Positions 26,337 to 38,588 of a stretch of 64,000 nt of DNA are shown here, one piece after another. Source of the DNA: Tigriopus japonicus (Eukaryota; Arthropoda; Copepoda; Harpacticoida; Harpacticidae); the NCBI GenBank assembly GCA_010645155.1, contig CM021319.1, forward strand, positions 8,441,522 to 8,505,521, in the 5' to 3' direction. A program made the translations under genes and the position numbers. Numbering within the stretch: the first letter of the stretch is position 1; the number at the start of each line of letters is the position of its first letter. Under the pieces are notes generated by a model. That model was not told where the DNA came from. It ran no database searches and worked only from the letters and a program-made list of their open reading frames with translations.

Positions 26337-26540
26337 CTGACGTCACCAAAAAATGCCCTTTACAAGGGATTACCTAACAACATTCCTAAAAAGGATGGTT
26401 TCATAAGGAACGTCATAGAGGGTGCTACCCTGTTTGTAAAGCAAATATCCTTCTTGAAGTTTGATTCTCAAAGTCAATCCTGAAAATACAGCTTGCGTCA
26501 TCTAGAGGTCATGGATCTCCGTACTGGTGTGCTTAGCTAG
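26337..26540 (+). repeat. Dispersed repeat, copy 2 of 2
   Basis: Direct-orientation relative of 15527-15720, sharing CGTCACCAAAAA, TTCTTGAAGTTTGATTC, AGTCAATCC and GAAAATACAG in the same order. This copy is slightly longer in the middle. No coding potential is seen. Confidence 0.65.
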
Positions 26541-27511
26541 AACTGAGAAGTCTGGAGCTGGTCTGTGAGGACAACACAGACAGGCGGTTGAGTTTCCATA
26601 GATTTTGCCGGCCAGGCTTTATATAAGGATCTCTAGGTTTGTCCAATTGTTGATCATTGGTGGAATCGTAAAAAAATTCAACACAAATGTGTTTAAATTC
26701 TTTAAAAACAAGCACGTAGAAAAATAAATGCTTGAACTTCACTTCAGTCAAGATCTTTTGCCCGTACTTCTGTTGAATCCCATTTCAAGGTCAACATATT
26801 GCAGGTACTCGTTCCTGTTCCATCAGATTTCACTAGATGAATTCAAGAGCAAAAAAGATGTTTTGTGCATTTAGGTGGAGGTTGAAACTATCGTTAGTTT
26901 TTGTTGTTCACAGGGATGGGCACAAAGATCGATGAAAGCTTCAGCTGTTGGGAGACATGTAGCACGACACGTTTACAAAGATCTTTCTGAGATTTGAAGT
27001 TTACAAAGGACAAAGGGAAGCACGCGGGTGATCCCAATTCCAACAAGGAAATTGATAGAACCTTCAGTTACTCAAGTTGTGTCTGAAGATTGAGACCCAA
27101 TCAGACCCTCAAAACAGTTTGATATTTTATTTTAAGGAACAATGGACGCCTTTTCTTCAAAACATTTGTCAAGATCAAACCCAACAACCCGTCATTTCAA
27201 AGTCCATCTTAAATGCAAATTTCAGGCAAATTTTTGTAGCAAGTCAGAGAGGTAGGTTTCTTTGCCATTTACTTATTTTATAGACATGCTACCATGTTTT
27301 AGTCTATTTGCCCGCATTTCCCATTTCTACGTTCTTTTGCTTCAAAGACTCAGTTTATTTGCCAGAAATCTGCAATCCTAATTAGGTCAATCCGTGAATC
27401 TTTTGTCTTCAAAACGGTAATATGTAACGAGTCCTTGATTACAAAGGCTCCATGCGCAAAGTGCATAGAGTGTAGTCATTGGTTCATACCATGGGCAAAT
27501 TTAAAAGCTGT

Positions 27512-27975
27512 GCCTCATCAAGAAGCACTGAAATCATGGAGTGGGAGGCTGGCAATGGAAATAATGATTCCCAGTAAGAGCAATTCAATTACGTTCTTCT
27601 GCAAATGAAACCTTGCATATGTTGACAAGAATACGTATTTCAATTTTCAGCTCAATCGAACGGCGGAGACAAAAGTAATGCTCGCTCAAAGTTCAGTGCA
27701 AATCCTACCAAGATTGAATGAACTATCCCTTTTGTGGTAATCGTTTTACCACAAAAGGGCGTTTTCATTCATTCTATGCTCTCTTCAGTACATAAGTTTG
27801 AGAAGGCATAACTTTTCACTCCGGCAATTGATTGGATTGAAATTTGAAATACGTGTTCTTCTCAATGCAAGCCAGGTCTCATTTGCAGAAGAACGCAAAT
27901 GGTTCGTTTCTGCTGGAAATCATAATTCTCATTGCTAGCCTCCCACTCCATGATTTCCGTGCTTCTTGGCCTCAT
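27512..27975. mobile_element. Fold-back (MITE-like) element, copy 1
   Basis: The outer ends are imperfect inverted repeats: the left begins GCCTCATCAAGAAGCACTGA and the right, on the opposite strand, begins in the same way. Inner blocks also pair (CGTTCTTCTGCAAATGA against the segment near 27893-27903). The centre (27729-27760) is a perfect palindrome, CCCTTTTGTGGTAA, four bases, then its complement. The whole ~464 bp could fold into one long hairpin. A related copy lies at 57936-58339, sharing the block TACATAAGTTTGAGAAGGCA. No transposase frame is present. Confidence 0.7.
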
Positions 27976-28686
27976 TTATGTTTGTTGGAACTTCGGCTCA
28001 ATGAATGTGGCCTTTCCCAATTATTTTGGAAGTTCCATCGGAGTTCGAACACCATGGAAGCCTTTTGTGGAATGAGGTATTTCGGTTGCAAATCCTCGAT
28101 CCGGTGGTGTATTTTTTCATCAATAACACCATCAATCCAAATCAAGCTTTGACAAGTTCCTCCATCTTCAGGAAACTTGAGAGCCGGCCTTGAAAAAGCT
28201 CTTCAGAAATCGCAAAAGCAGCGACGTGGACTGTCAGATGTCGATTTCGTACCCTTCAATTAACGGTTTAAATAAATGCAATAAACACTTTACATCGAGT
28301 CTAGACTGATGAAGATGAAATGGAGTATATTTTTGTAATGGAACGCATACATTGAGAGTCAAATCAAAATATAAACTCTACACATGGGTAAAATGTACTG
28401 AGATAAATATATCTGTGAATGGATCTTTTTTTTGTACGTCCGTATTGGATCGACTCGCCCTCAAAAACAGGGCAGATGAAAAGATCATCCGAAAAAACTG
28501 GAAGAATCCACAAGCCTTTGCAGAATTGGAACATTTTGGAAAGTCTTGACCTTGAGATATGTTGAACAAATGGGAGAACAAGCGTGTTGCATAATCACTT
28601 TTGTGCATGCAAGAAGCTTTTTGTGCTTGTCCAGAATCCCAATAAACCACTATCTAACACTTTTGTCGCCTTGGTGAAAAAGAAAA

Positions 28687-28750
28687 TCAAACTTTGGAAT
28701 CTACATAGTGGTATTTTCTGCCTGCACTTCGATGGCCATTCCGCAATTGT

Positions 28751-28782
<32 letters not shown>

Positions 28783-30662
28783 TTGTTGCATTTGCTGTTG
28801 CATGTGTTGTTGCTGCATTTGTTGTAAATGATGATGCTGTTGCTGTTGTTGTTGGCGGTGATGTAGCTGCTTTTGATGCTGAGCCTGCTGAATTTGCAAG
28901 CGTGTTGTCCGTGGGTCTTCTTCGAAGATAATCTTCTTACCCGGTGGAACATTCCCGCATTGAGGGCATCTGTCCTGATAACAAGCCATTTCGCCCATTT
29001 CAATGAGGCGACAATTTAAACAAGGAAGATCTTTGACACACCCATCATCCTAAAGAATCCCCAAATTCACGATCAATTGCATGTTGCTTTATGACAGATC
29101 AGAAATGTGCCTTGCCTCTCGGTAAACCACTTCTTATTGTATATTAAGCGACCGCGTCTCTCGCTCGAAGGTGAGGAAAATGGATTTGACTTCCACACAA
29201 GTGTCAGAACCACTTATTGCCTTTGCTTTGACAACCTTTCCTTCGCTTTAAGGTCCAAATGTACCACTGACCTTGAAGCCTGAGCTTTTAACTGTGCCAT
29301 TAGCGAATCGACGGATTTGCCCAGAAGGGATCTCGTCGAAAGGTTACTCAATTCAAGAAAAATCAAATCACCCAAAATCCCGTCCTAAGCTTGGAGGGCT
29401 TAGATCAAATGCATTAGTATACTATTCTAATAGAAGGTCTGGAGGGAAAGTTGAGCTTGGCTCTTGAATCCGTCAAACTGAAAAGTATACAAACTAGAAA
29501 CTACAGAAAAGACGGAAGGGCAGTTCTAGTTTTTTTCTTGAAGTACTCGCACTTTTGAATATTTTATGGTCTCAATGGACCGTTAGTTCATGGCGAACTT
29601 GCACTGAAAAGACCTCGAGCACTTTGCAACCACATACTATAGTTGACTTGATTCGCTTTCCAGACCCTTTATATCCAAGCTTTTGGTCTCCAAATCAATA
29701 ACTCATCGATTCCAAACATGGAACAGAGGCTGGGAGCAAAATTGAACTCCCAAGAGGAAAAGCATCGAAAACCAGGCTATAATGTAAGAAGCCACGGGGT
29801 CAATGAGAGCCGACATATTTCATTTGGGAACAGGGCTGATGAACCTTTAATTAGATTAAGGACTACTTTGGGTCTTGGACCTTGCGGTCACAAGGTTTAT
29901 CTATTCGGCTTAGCAGCTCTCGAATAAGAGTACATTTTCGCCTACTGCATTAGGTTTCTTTGAAGTCAAGTGGCTTTTTGTCCATTTTATCTGTCTATGA
30001 CCTTTTGCCCTTTTCGAAGATACCATTTATATGTAAGTACAATCCTTTTTCTCCCTGGAGACATTCATGAGCAAGGGCTTAGCTTCAGGGTCAACCCTAT
30101 CTTGCAAAGTCGTTTCTACCTTCCATAGGGTTGTACTCTCCAGTGAATCGAACTTGGGTCAAATGAACTCGCAATAATACAATTCATCCATTGAATGAAT
30201 CCAGCCCCAGGTTTGATAATAGGTCCCGAGGCTCATTTGGCTGGTGGGTCGAGAAACTTGTCAGAGGGGAACCAGGAGAAGCTTAAGACCATCAAATCAT
30301 ATGGGTTGGAACGCTCATTCCTTCGACCGACTGACTGACTTCTTTTGGGGGGGATTTTTAGAGTGCACCTTTGACCTTGGAAAACCTAATGGCATAGCAA
30401 ATGCAATTGATCATGAGTCGTTTGAGGTTGGATTCATTTCCTTGAATAATCGATTTGAGATGGCCACGGAATATGTGGGTCCTCCTTCGATGTGATCTTC
30501 CTTCTTACAGAGACGGAGCACACCGCAAGTGATTGCCGTAATAAGAATGATCACAAAGAGCACAATGATGATGATCACACCGGTCGGGAGACCCTCACTA
30601 TCACCTTCCACTACCGAGGCTTGAGCTTCGCTCATCAAGGGGAACTCGACAATAGAGGCCAT
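28687..30662 (-). CDS. Membrane protein with cytoplasmic zinc-ribbon-like motif and polyQ tail (family member A)
   Basis: I do not recognise this family. Two minus-strand exons (30441-30662 and 28687-29049) would give 194 aa. Residues 1-27 are a short acidic N-terminus, 28-49 one membrane span (GVIIIIVLFVIILITAITCG), then basic RLCKK, predicting N-out/C-in, and GPTYSVAISNRLFK. Exon 2 supplies PCLNCRLIEMGEMACYQ and CPQCGNVPPGKK: Cys84 and Cys87 pair with Cys102 and Cys105, with an extra Cys97, a plausible zinc ribbon. The tail is mostly Gln/His from CAG/CAA codons. Both motifs closely match member B (42076-42669), whose exons are split at the same phase-0 point. Oddity: after LFK the sequence reads AAG|GAAATG, not a GT donor; without splicing the frame ends at a TGA at 30411. 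It may be a non-canonical intron, a damaged copy, a sequence error or a short isoform. The ATG at 30660-30662 is the first in frame. Confidence 0.62.
28738..28862 (-). repeat. Interrupted CAG/CAA (polyglutamine) repeat in coding exon
   Basis: On the minus strand the exon encodes a long Gln tract interrupted by His and Met, including 14 consecutive Gln residues. Mixed CAG and CAA codons suggest a moderately stable coding repeat rather than a recent pure expansion. Confidence 0.85.
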
Positions 30663-33600
30663 CGTTTTTCCAAGCACTTCTGTTTTACGCCAGATACACG
30701 TGGAACACGGAAGAGAGCAAACAGGTCGGTCAGATAACGCAGAATGGAGAAGCGGGGTTCTCGAAATCTCGTTTCAAACGGTCACAAAATTCAATTTGGG
30801 TTTGAAGAGACCCTAGCGGGATTCTTCTTCTATTCAAATGCGACAAGAATGAGCTCGGCTTCCCGAGGATATATGTATGTGATGAGACGACGTAGAATGG
30901 CTGGTTGGCATGTTGGCAAGGGGAATACATTTTACTTCAAAATGGGTTTCTTGAAAGCCTTCAAACTTGATGAGGGATTTTTTTTCAGCCCTCCGTCTGC
31001 TTAAATTGGAGTTCCCGGTTTTTGGGTTTTCGAAAAAAGTAACTAAGCCAAAAGGGTTTTAGGCGAGAGATCAACCCATCCATGATTTGAAGGGTCTTTT
31101 GATCGATGTGTTAGTTCAGGCATCAACAGACAAAAACTTTCAATTGGCACTTGAGCTCTCATGTTGAGAAAGTTGTTCAATAAAAAAGGTGTCTCAAGTA
31201 CATACGGAATAGGCTCTGAAATAGCGTTGTCCTAGTCAAAGAACTTAGAACAACTGTCAAGCTTTTTTGAACTTGAACTCATAAGAGGGCAAAAAAGTTG
31301 CGTAAGGTTTTGGTTCAAGTTCTTCGTGTTCATCTATCCATTTGCCATTGACTTGTGGTCACTTTTACAGATAACTGCCATCAAAGGTCGACATTCACTC
31401 AGTCACAAACCAATTCAAGGTTGGAACACCATACAAATCTTGTTCGTTACGAGTAATTCAAAGGGAAAGGCCGCCCAGGAACATGTTTTTTACAGTTACC
31501 ACAATCGAAAGGGACACACTGGATCCCAGATGGTCCTTGCCAACACTGACTGACTGATCTGTTGCTCTCTTCACGGTCAGATTAGTTCTTCTTTCCCATA
31601 CACTTCTTCGCCGCTTTTCTCTTCCAAAAGAGGGTTCTTTTCAAATTGAATGTCCGATGGTGGCAGAAGCAGAAAAAAGTTTTCTTGGCTCTTCCCAAAG
31701 AAAGAACTCGGCTCTGGCTTCTTCTATTGGAGACCTCAGACTGTGAAAGGCGAACCTTGCCTGAGAACAACACCGTGAGGAGATCTTATTTCTAAGCCAA
31801 TTACGAGTTTGGGCTCGTTCTTCAATGAAAACTGGAACTCTTCTCGATGAGTGAATCTTCCGCCATCAGAGCGCCCTTGCTCAGCATCAATTGGCCACTT
31901 TGTGTTATACAATGACCGTGTCTCGCTTTAGTAAAACTCATCCTGGAGATGACGTTTCAATCTTAACCAGAGCAAAGATTTGGAAAATAAGGCCTTCCGG
32001 AAAACCTTTGCTTAACTAATTTCCCGAGGCATTTTTTTTGTTCCAGCAATGGGAAAGAAAGAACCTAATGGTGTTCGTGTTGTACATGCTGGCAACAATT
32101 TTCTCTCATTCTCTCTCACAAGTGTATTTTCCCGTAGTGTTTTCCAACATATACCGATGTTTTCCGATTGTTGGAATCCTCTCAAGCATTACAATATTTT
32201 TGAATTCGAAAGTGTAATGATGTTGTTATTGGTAAACATCACGTCGTAGTTCGAGCATTCGTGAGCGGGGGTTAACGATTCTTTGGAACATATTACGAGC
32301 GAGCCTTGCGTGTTCCTTGTCTTCAAATCGTTTCAAAGCACTATTGTAAGAGGCTCAAAAGAGGCAAAACAGTAACGCAGTACAATTGAAGCATGTTCGA
32401 GCTGATTTTCGGGGCCTTATGTAAGGAACAGTTCAATAATCTCGACCTTTTTTGAGGGCAACCATATAGAGCTTGCTTGCTGATAATGCGTGGCACAAAT
32501 GTCAGCAGTCTGGGATCCCATTTGGTAATGGAGCTTTGATTTGCAGAGTGGACAAACGCAAGAAGTCTTTGGGGATGGTGGTCCATCATAGTTGAGGGAA
32601 TACAGCACTAGATGGAACATGTTCGTACAAGAAGGATAATAAAAGCAGCCTCACAATTGGTATTGGGCACATAATCAATCACAAATGCTTCAGTCTTTCA
32701 AAGCCATTGGTCCAACCATCAAGAAAAGAGAGAGAATGAGCGAAAGAAAGTGCTTTTCAAACAAATGCTTGTGGGAAAAGTAGTTCATGTGGAAAATCCA
32801 CCGGCCATATGCAAAGGCCGTGGAACATTTTTCTCCCCCTCCCACATCCGTTACCAACGAAAAAAGCCTTTGCTCTGGTGAAAAAGACGAGACCTTTGAT
32901 GAGCATCAAAAAGTGCACTCGTTGGAAGGTCATTCAAAGTCGATTGTGGCCGAAGTAGATGCTTACACTTGTAATTAAGTTCTTCACTTTGAAGCTGCCT
33001 GCTTGTCTTGTCAATCTGTCACTCAAGATCTGAAGCACTCAAGCAAAACGTGTTCTCAATCGGAATGCCATGTACTCAAAGTTTTGATGCACGCACTTCC
33101 CCCAAAAATATAAAGCTCCCGTCGACTCAGAGCCTCAGGCAGGAATGCAATCGAGGCTAGTCTCAGGAAAGGCTTCCCCGGTCTTTTCTTCGCCAAGAAC
33201 CTCTTATTTCCGCTCGATCCCGCTCTTTTTTCTCTGCCCTCTTTCTCGTCGCAGGTTTTCCCTCATGGGTTCTCCCCAATTCTCTTGCAAGTTCTCCTCC
33301 CTCAACTCGCTAATACAGTACAGCATTTCGGAATTGAGGCACTTTACTGGAGGTCTAGGCAATAAAGGTGCTGAGGTGCAATTTAGTTCAATGTACTTCA
33401 TCCTTTCGGAGATTCACAAGGAAAACAGAACACAAGGCATTTCTTGGAATCTTGACATATTTACTAAAGACTTAACTGATCGGTGTCTTTTTTATGTGGG
33501 AGTGTCATGGAAAGTAAAAATCCCATTTTTCCCAACTCCGTTAAATTGCACTTATTTTTCGAATTACGGTTTATGTAAGGACGATTAAAAAAAAAAAAGA

Positions 33601-34941
33601 CGGAAAAGAGATATTTGAGATTCTCAGATTAATTTGCTTGATCTTGGCCAACTTTTTAAGATCAAAAAGGGGGAGCAAACATCCCAATTCAATTAACAAG
33701 TTTTAGGGTCTCGATCATAAAAATCTGACACTAAAAACCTTTGACCAACTTCTGTATTAAACTCCTGTCTTACTTGTGGTCAGAAACGTCCAACTGTTCA
33801 ATACCTTGATGGCAGATTATGGATAGAACTATTCCAGATGAAGTATTGGCTATTTCCATGGATTGGCCAAAGGTATTTGACATTATGTCAAATTGGCCTC
33901 TCATAGAAAAAAAAACTTTTGTTGGACTTAGGACTGCTTACAAGTGCAACATAAAATAAAGGATAATTTTGTGTCTCTTTTGAAAGGATCTTAATTCAAT
34001 GTCCCAGAGGTTTGCCCTCTTGGTATCTCGTGTAAACAAAGCATTCCATTCTTTTGGCTCACTTTGAAGTTCTGAACTGAAAAAGGCTTTAGGTCTTTAT
34101 TAAAGCATTTTTTTCTACCTCTGTTCTGAGGTTTTTAACCGATACAAGGGAATGTTTTCCTTGTAAGTCATTTGGGTCAACCGGATAAAATATTTGGTCA
34201 GTCAATTTATTAGAATTTGACGATCCAAGGCAACCTGAAATGTAAGGTTGATGACGAATAGTTGACAAGAAACGATCTAAATCTGGCTTAAAACTTACAA
34301 AGAAACAAAAATTAATCCCTCTCACAAATTTCACCAAGTTCTCATTTGATGAAATAGCTTTACGATTTTGAACATTTGCGGCCATAAACTTATTGCCCAA
34401 ATTTGGATTGTTTTTTTAGCCTTGGCTTTTTGAGCAGCCCCACCACCGACCGACTGCAGCGACCAACTTGTCATTTCCAGGTAGCCCTGGATTCAGTTCA
34501 ATTTGAAGCAGAATCGTAAAAATTGATGACTGAATGAAAAATGTCGAAATTTCTTGTCTTTTTGCACTTTTCTTTACCCTTGTATTTTTAGCATAGTTGT
34601 TTTTTCCTTTCTTATCTGCACTTGCATTTGTGCTTTTTATGATTAGGGAAAACTTTAATTCCAACTGACATTTTTACATTCTTGTAATAATAAGAGCCTC
34701 TTATTATATGAAGATATTTAATTCAAATATATATTTTTTAATAGTCAGCCTTGTTTAATGAATTTGAAAAAAAAATCCTTATTTTTGAAATTATACTAAT
34801 ATTTTTGACGTTTGCAGAATGATCATAAATATATGTCGGCTTCTTGACAAGAAACCTGGCAGCTTCAATCAGCGATGCCAGGTGGCAGTTTTTGCTGCCA
34901 CTTTTTACTAAAGCATGAAAAACTTGATGGCAAAAGGCTGA

Positions 34942-35014
34942 GGGAGGAGGCGTGGCGTCGTGGTTAGCGCAGATGCCTATAGTGAGAGAGGTCCCAAGTT
35001 CGATTCTCCTCCCC
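34942..35014 (+). repeat. tRNA-like sequence, probable tRNA-derived SINE head
   Basis: An A-box-like TGGTTAGCGCAG (34961-34972) and a B-box-like AGTTCGATTCT (34997-35007) sit at the spacing of an internal RNA polymerase III promoter. GGGAGGA at the left edge is fully complementary to TCCTCCC at 35007-35013, as an acceptor stem would be. The T-stem beside the B box does not pair and I cannot assign an anticodon. A decayed tRNA pseudogene or SINE head is therefore more likely than a functional tRNA. Confidence 0.4.
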
Positions 35015-38000
35015 GACCTTTCTCAAGGAAACTTATAGACGCTAATTCACACCCACAGATGGAGAACCATTCTGATACCAGACATGACATTGCCTATCGG
35101 AACAATTTGGACGATGTGATGGCTGGCTTCGCTGGCTGGGCGAGGCTCAACCCTTGGACCTTAGCAACAACACTCCAAAGAAAAAAAATTAAAATGGCAA
35201 GGGGAGAGAAAATGTCAAAAGTATTGAAAACTTGGCAGGGGATGAAACTTTTAAGTGGCAGAAATAGAGAAAAGCATTGACAAGTGGCAGAAAGTGGCGG
35301 CATAGCCCAAATTTTTGACCTGAAAAACTAGAGCGAAAATTTGAGATTAAATTACGATTTGCACCTCAGTGTAGAAAATTGAAAGAAAAATCTTTAAAGA
35401 GTGGCAAAATGCAGAATGTGGCAGTTATTGGTTTATCTTTTAAATGGCAGATGACTGAATATGGCAAAGATTGTTTTTGAAGACTATTTCTAATCCAAAA
35501 CGTAAAAAAGCATCCAAACTACATTAAATACCCTTTTAAGTAGGTTTCAAAGCTTATTTAGCTGATAAGTGAAACAAAGCTGACTGTTTGCTAGAACAAT
35601 ATTTTGTTTGAAATCTTTACATGTTGGTACCAGAATCGGTCTTAAAATGTGCTTATGGAGCTCGTCCCACAGAATAGTGGTTCATGTCCCAATGTGCCTT
35701 AACATCCCATGCACGGCTGCAATATTATTCTGTCACTCAATTTGGTATGAGAGGAGCTGAATGAATGTTCCCATAAGGCCCTCGCAAAGTTCCAGAATGA
35801 CTCATCGCTCCCGCTTTTCGATGAAAGAAAAAGTTGAGGCAGCACAAACTAAGTGCTCATCTTGACCATTTAGGACTGTTTGCTTAAAGCAATTTGACAC
35901 CATGAAGGCGAGGAAAACACGATATGCGAAAGCATTTAACTGTCGATCAAAGGCTTGACAATCTCGTTAGGATTTGTTTGACTTGCATTCATGAAACGTC
36001 AATTGGCCTTGATTTGATTTGGGAAACGTCATAAACTCTGACGACTTAAAAAAATTGTCATGACCTTTTATAAGTCGACTTCTTTTCCAAAGGCAGCAAC
36101 CCTATTTTTAAGACCCGTAAACGGAATTATTTCCAAGATAGAGTTGGCATTACGTTTTGAGAGGGAAGTTTCTCATTCTGTTGCAAGCTCATGTGGATAA
36201 AATCTTTTATCGATAAGACAAGACGAAGCAAAGCCTGATTTTGTGATGAGAGATTCGAACCAGAGCTGTCAATCTATCGGGTCGTTGGTCTTGGATTCAA
36301 GATCTCACCATTGATCAGCCGCAATGGCAGGAATTACTAGTGATGTCATTATTTTTGGCGGGAAAAAAAAATCGGAAGACGTGTGCTTCTGATGAGCGTG
36401 AAAGGTAGCCAAAACGAAGATTTAGGCCTGATAATTGAAACAATTCCTTTCTCATCTGTATAACTTGAAGTTAGAATAGCAATTCTTGACATTTTTTGGC
36501 AAAAAATATGTTTTGTTGCTTTTATCTAAAATTTCGCTACAAAAATTGAGAGGGTTATTCCAAATTTTTGAATCAGGAATACCCAACATTGAATAACAAG
36601 ATGGCCAGAGGAGATCGGTTCCTGGGGCAACGAAACCTAAAAACAAATAATTTGTTTAATTGAAGGCTTCCAATTTCTCCATTTGTTTTTAAATTACTCT
36701 GCAATACTTTTTAATATATATTAACCATGCCATTGCTCTTAAATGCAATTTTTTTTTCTAAAATCTGACCCTTGAAAACTGAGACATGTTTTTGGCAAGC
36801 CTAGACTGCTAACGGCAGCAGGTGTGTATACAAAACGGTAATCGCTCCCATCTGCATTGTGGCGGTGTAGAGTGATATGCACAGTGAGAAAAAGGTTGTT
36901 GATTATGTGCCCCGAGGAATTGTGCCGCTCTTTTGTGGTGCGTCTGTTTTTTTTCCCAATGTGCGCTAGATCAAAAATTGCGAGAGGTCAGTTGCTCCGC
37001 GACGACCAGAGGCCACGACCGAGCTATGGGGTAAACAAACAGGCTCAGCTGATGTTTACTGAGCTTGCCTCATTGGATCTGAGGTTCACAATTTTTTTGA
37101 GCCAGGGTCCCATTAAGGTGCAGTTACACGACACATTTTGCATCGCAGTTTGCGGTGAAGTTTGAAATCACAGATGTACAACCTCGCTACCTCTTCTGGA
37201 GACCTCCTTACTTGCCAATGGAAAAATGTATCTGTGACTTCGAAGTGTGTCTCGATCTGCGATACAAAACAGGTATAAAACGCATATAATACTCTACGGT
37301 GTTGTGTAATCTAACCTTAGCGCTTCATGAGAAGCCCACGACCCCCTTCCCCCTGAGCTTCACTTAAAGATTTTAATGCTCAAATACCATATATCTGGCA
37401 TCGAGAACATTTTTCAAATGTAAGCCAACAAGCTCAAAGCAAATTTATTGTCATCTTGAGAAAGATCAACCACTTTGACCAAAACCCCGGGACTGGGATC
37501 TCATAAAAATAAATTTAGGAATAAGGATTCACATTGCATAAATGTATTCTCCATTTTTCAAGGACGAGGTACAAACTCTTTGAGTCCACGTTGAGAAGTT
37601 TTGGGTCAAATATTGTCCCCACTGTATATTCTTACATGCGTTGATATGTCTTAAACAATCAAGATTCAAACTACGAAAAATCAAGTAACCTTTCACAGTA
37701 CTAAACCTATAAATGAAGAAAGAAACTAAATACAGAACAAAGAGGTTCAGCATTTGGTACTTATTTTTTTCGGTATGCAATATTTTTTCTGAGCAATGAG
37801 AACAAATGAGATTACAACAAACGAAAATTGTGACCTTTTTATTGTTCGCACGGAAGCAACTGTTTTTGATTGTTGTCTGTATCAAATTTCGATAAAAAGA
37901 TTATTATTCAAGCAAACCAATAACTTGTTCAGTGGACATCAAACTAACTATTGAAGATTTTAGGTGCAATATGTGTACCAAATATAGATTTTTATTATCT

Positions 38001-38113
38001 ACTTCATGTGCAAAAACGAAAGAGATCATTTTGCACGGTTCGTCGCAGGAAATTCAATAAATGCCAGTGTCTAAAAGATACTCAACTTTGAACGCGGACA
38101 CAACAATCGAACC

Positions 38114-38151
38114 TATAAATATCCTCCACAACCAGAGATCGAATATCACAT
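38114..38151 (+). promoter_or_regulatory. Core promoter of cuticle gene 1
   Basis: TATAAA lies at 38114-38119. An initiator-like TCACAT at 38146-38151 gives a start near 38148, 34 bp downstream of the TATA box, and a 5' UTR of roughly 54 nt. The TATA box is clear, the initiator less so. Confidence 0.65.
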
Positions 38152-38201
38152 CCTGTTCACAAGTCAACAATATCCAATCCAATAGCCAAACATCCTCGAA
38201 A

Positions 38202-38588
38202 ATGCAGGTACTTTCAAAGTTTTCCCTTCAACCAATCAACCCGTTTCCAAGTCAATTTATCAAAATCTGACTTCATTTTTATCAGGTGTTCATTATTATT
38301 GCATCCATCATTTGCATGACCTTCGGAGTATTTGCTAACCCAGGAGGGTATGGAGGCCATGGGGGCCATGGAGGACACGGAGGCCACGGAGGCCATGGTG
38401 GCGGCCACTACTCGTTTGGTTACAAAGTGCATGATGGCTACAACAACTTTGGACATTCTGAAAGTCGCCACGGTGGTTCCACCAAAGGTCAATACCACGT
38501 CAAACTTCCTAATGGCAAGCTTCAAACGGTCAATTACCATGTGGATGGGTACTCTGGATTTGTGGCCAAGGTTCATTACGGCCATTGA
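38202..38588 (+). CDS. RR-2 (chitin_bind_4) cuticle protein 1
   Basis: Exon 1 is only ATGCAG (38202-38207). A 78-bp phase-0 GT-AG intron follows, and exon 2 is 38286-38588, giving 102 aa. Residues 1-19 (MQVFIIIASIICMTFGVFA) are a signal peptide. Residues 20-43 are a Gly/His repeat of GGH triplets encoded by a 9-bp DNA period. Residues 44-102 are the Rebers-Riddiford chitin-binding domain: YSFGYKVHDGYNNFGHSESR, then GQYHVKLPNGKLQTVNYHVD and GYSGFVAKVHYGH, closest to the RR-2 pattern of hard cuticle. A two-codon first exon is typical of arthropod cuticle genes. The product is expected to be secreted by epidermis and to bind chitin in the exoskeleton. It is a near twin of the minus-strand gene at 45003-45393. 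Long open frames on the opposite strand are shadows of its repetitive composition. Confidence 0.94.

Larger units (their letters stand above)
24494..28686. other. Intergenic region upstream of the FAM89-type gene
   Basis: No coding region is supported. It must contain the FAM89 promoter and 5' UTR, which I cannot place. It carries two fold-back elements (25689-25951 and 27512-27975) and one copy of a dispersed repeat (26337-26540), described separately. Confidence 0.6.
30663..38201. other. Intergenic region between member A and cuticle gene 1
   Basis: No gene can be supported. It contains a TATAAA at 33109 with a 147-codon plus-strand frame just downstream (unrecognised, see findings), a tRNA-like/SINE-like segment at 34942-35014, and several scattered GTGGCAG words around 34870-35450. 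Other open frames are short and without similarity. Confidence 0.55.

Noticed and set aside
32417..32620. Minus-strand frame with CVCPLC, considered as a fourth zinc-ribbon member
   Set aside because: Cysteine spacing does not fit C-x2-C-x14-C-x2-CG and no acceptor precedes it.
36242..36325. B-box-like GGTTCGAATCT on the minus strand
   Set aside because: The T-stem does not pair and there is no convincing A box; too weak to call a tRNA or SINE.
38214..38585. 123-codon minus-strand frame across cuticle gene 1 (and a 154-codon plus-strand frame over cuticle gene 2)
   Set aside because: Both are antisense shadows caused by the repetitive GGH codons; the sense strands carry signal peptides, splice sites and RR-2 domains.
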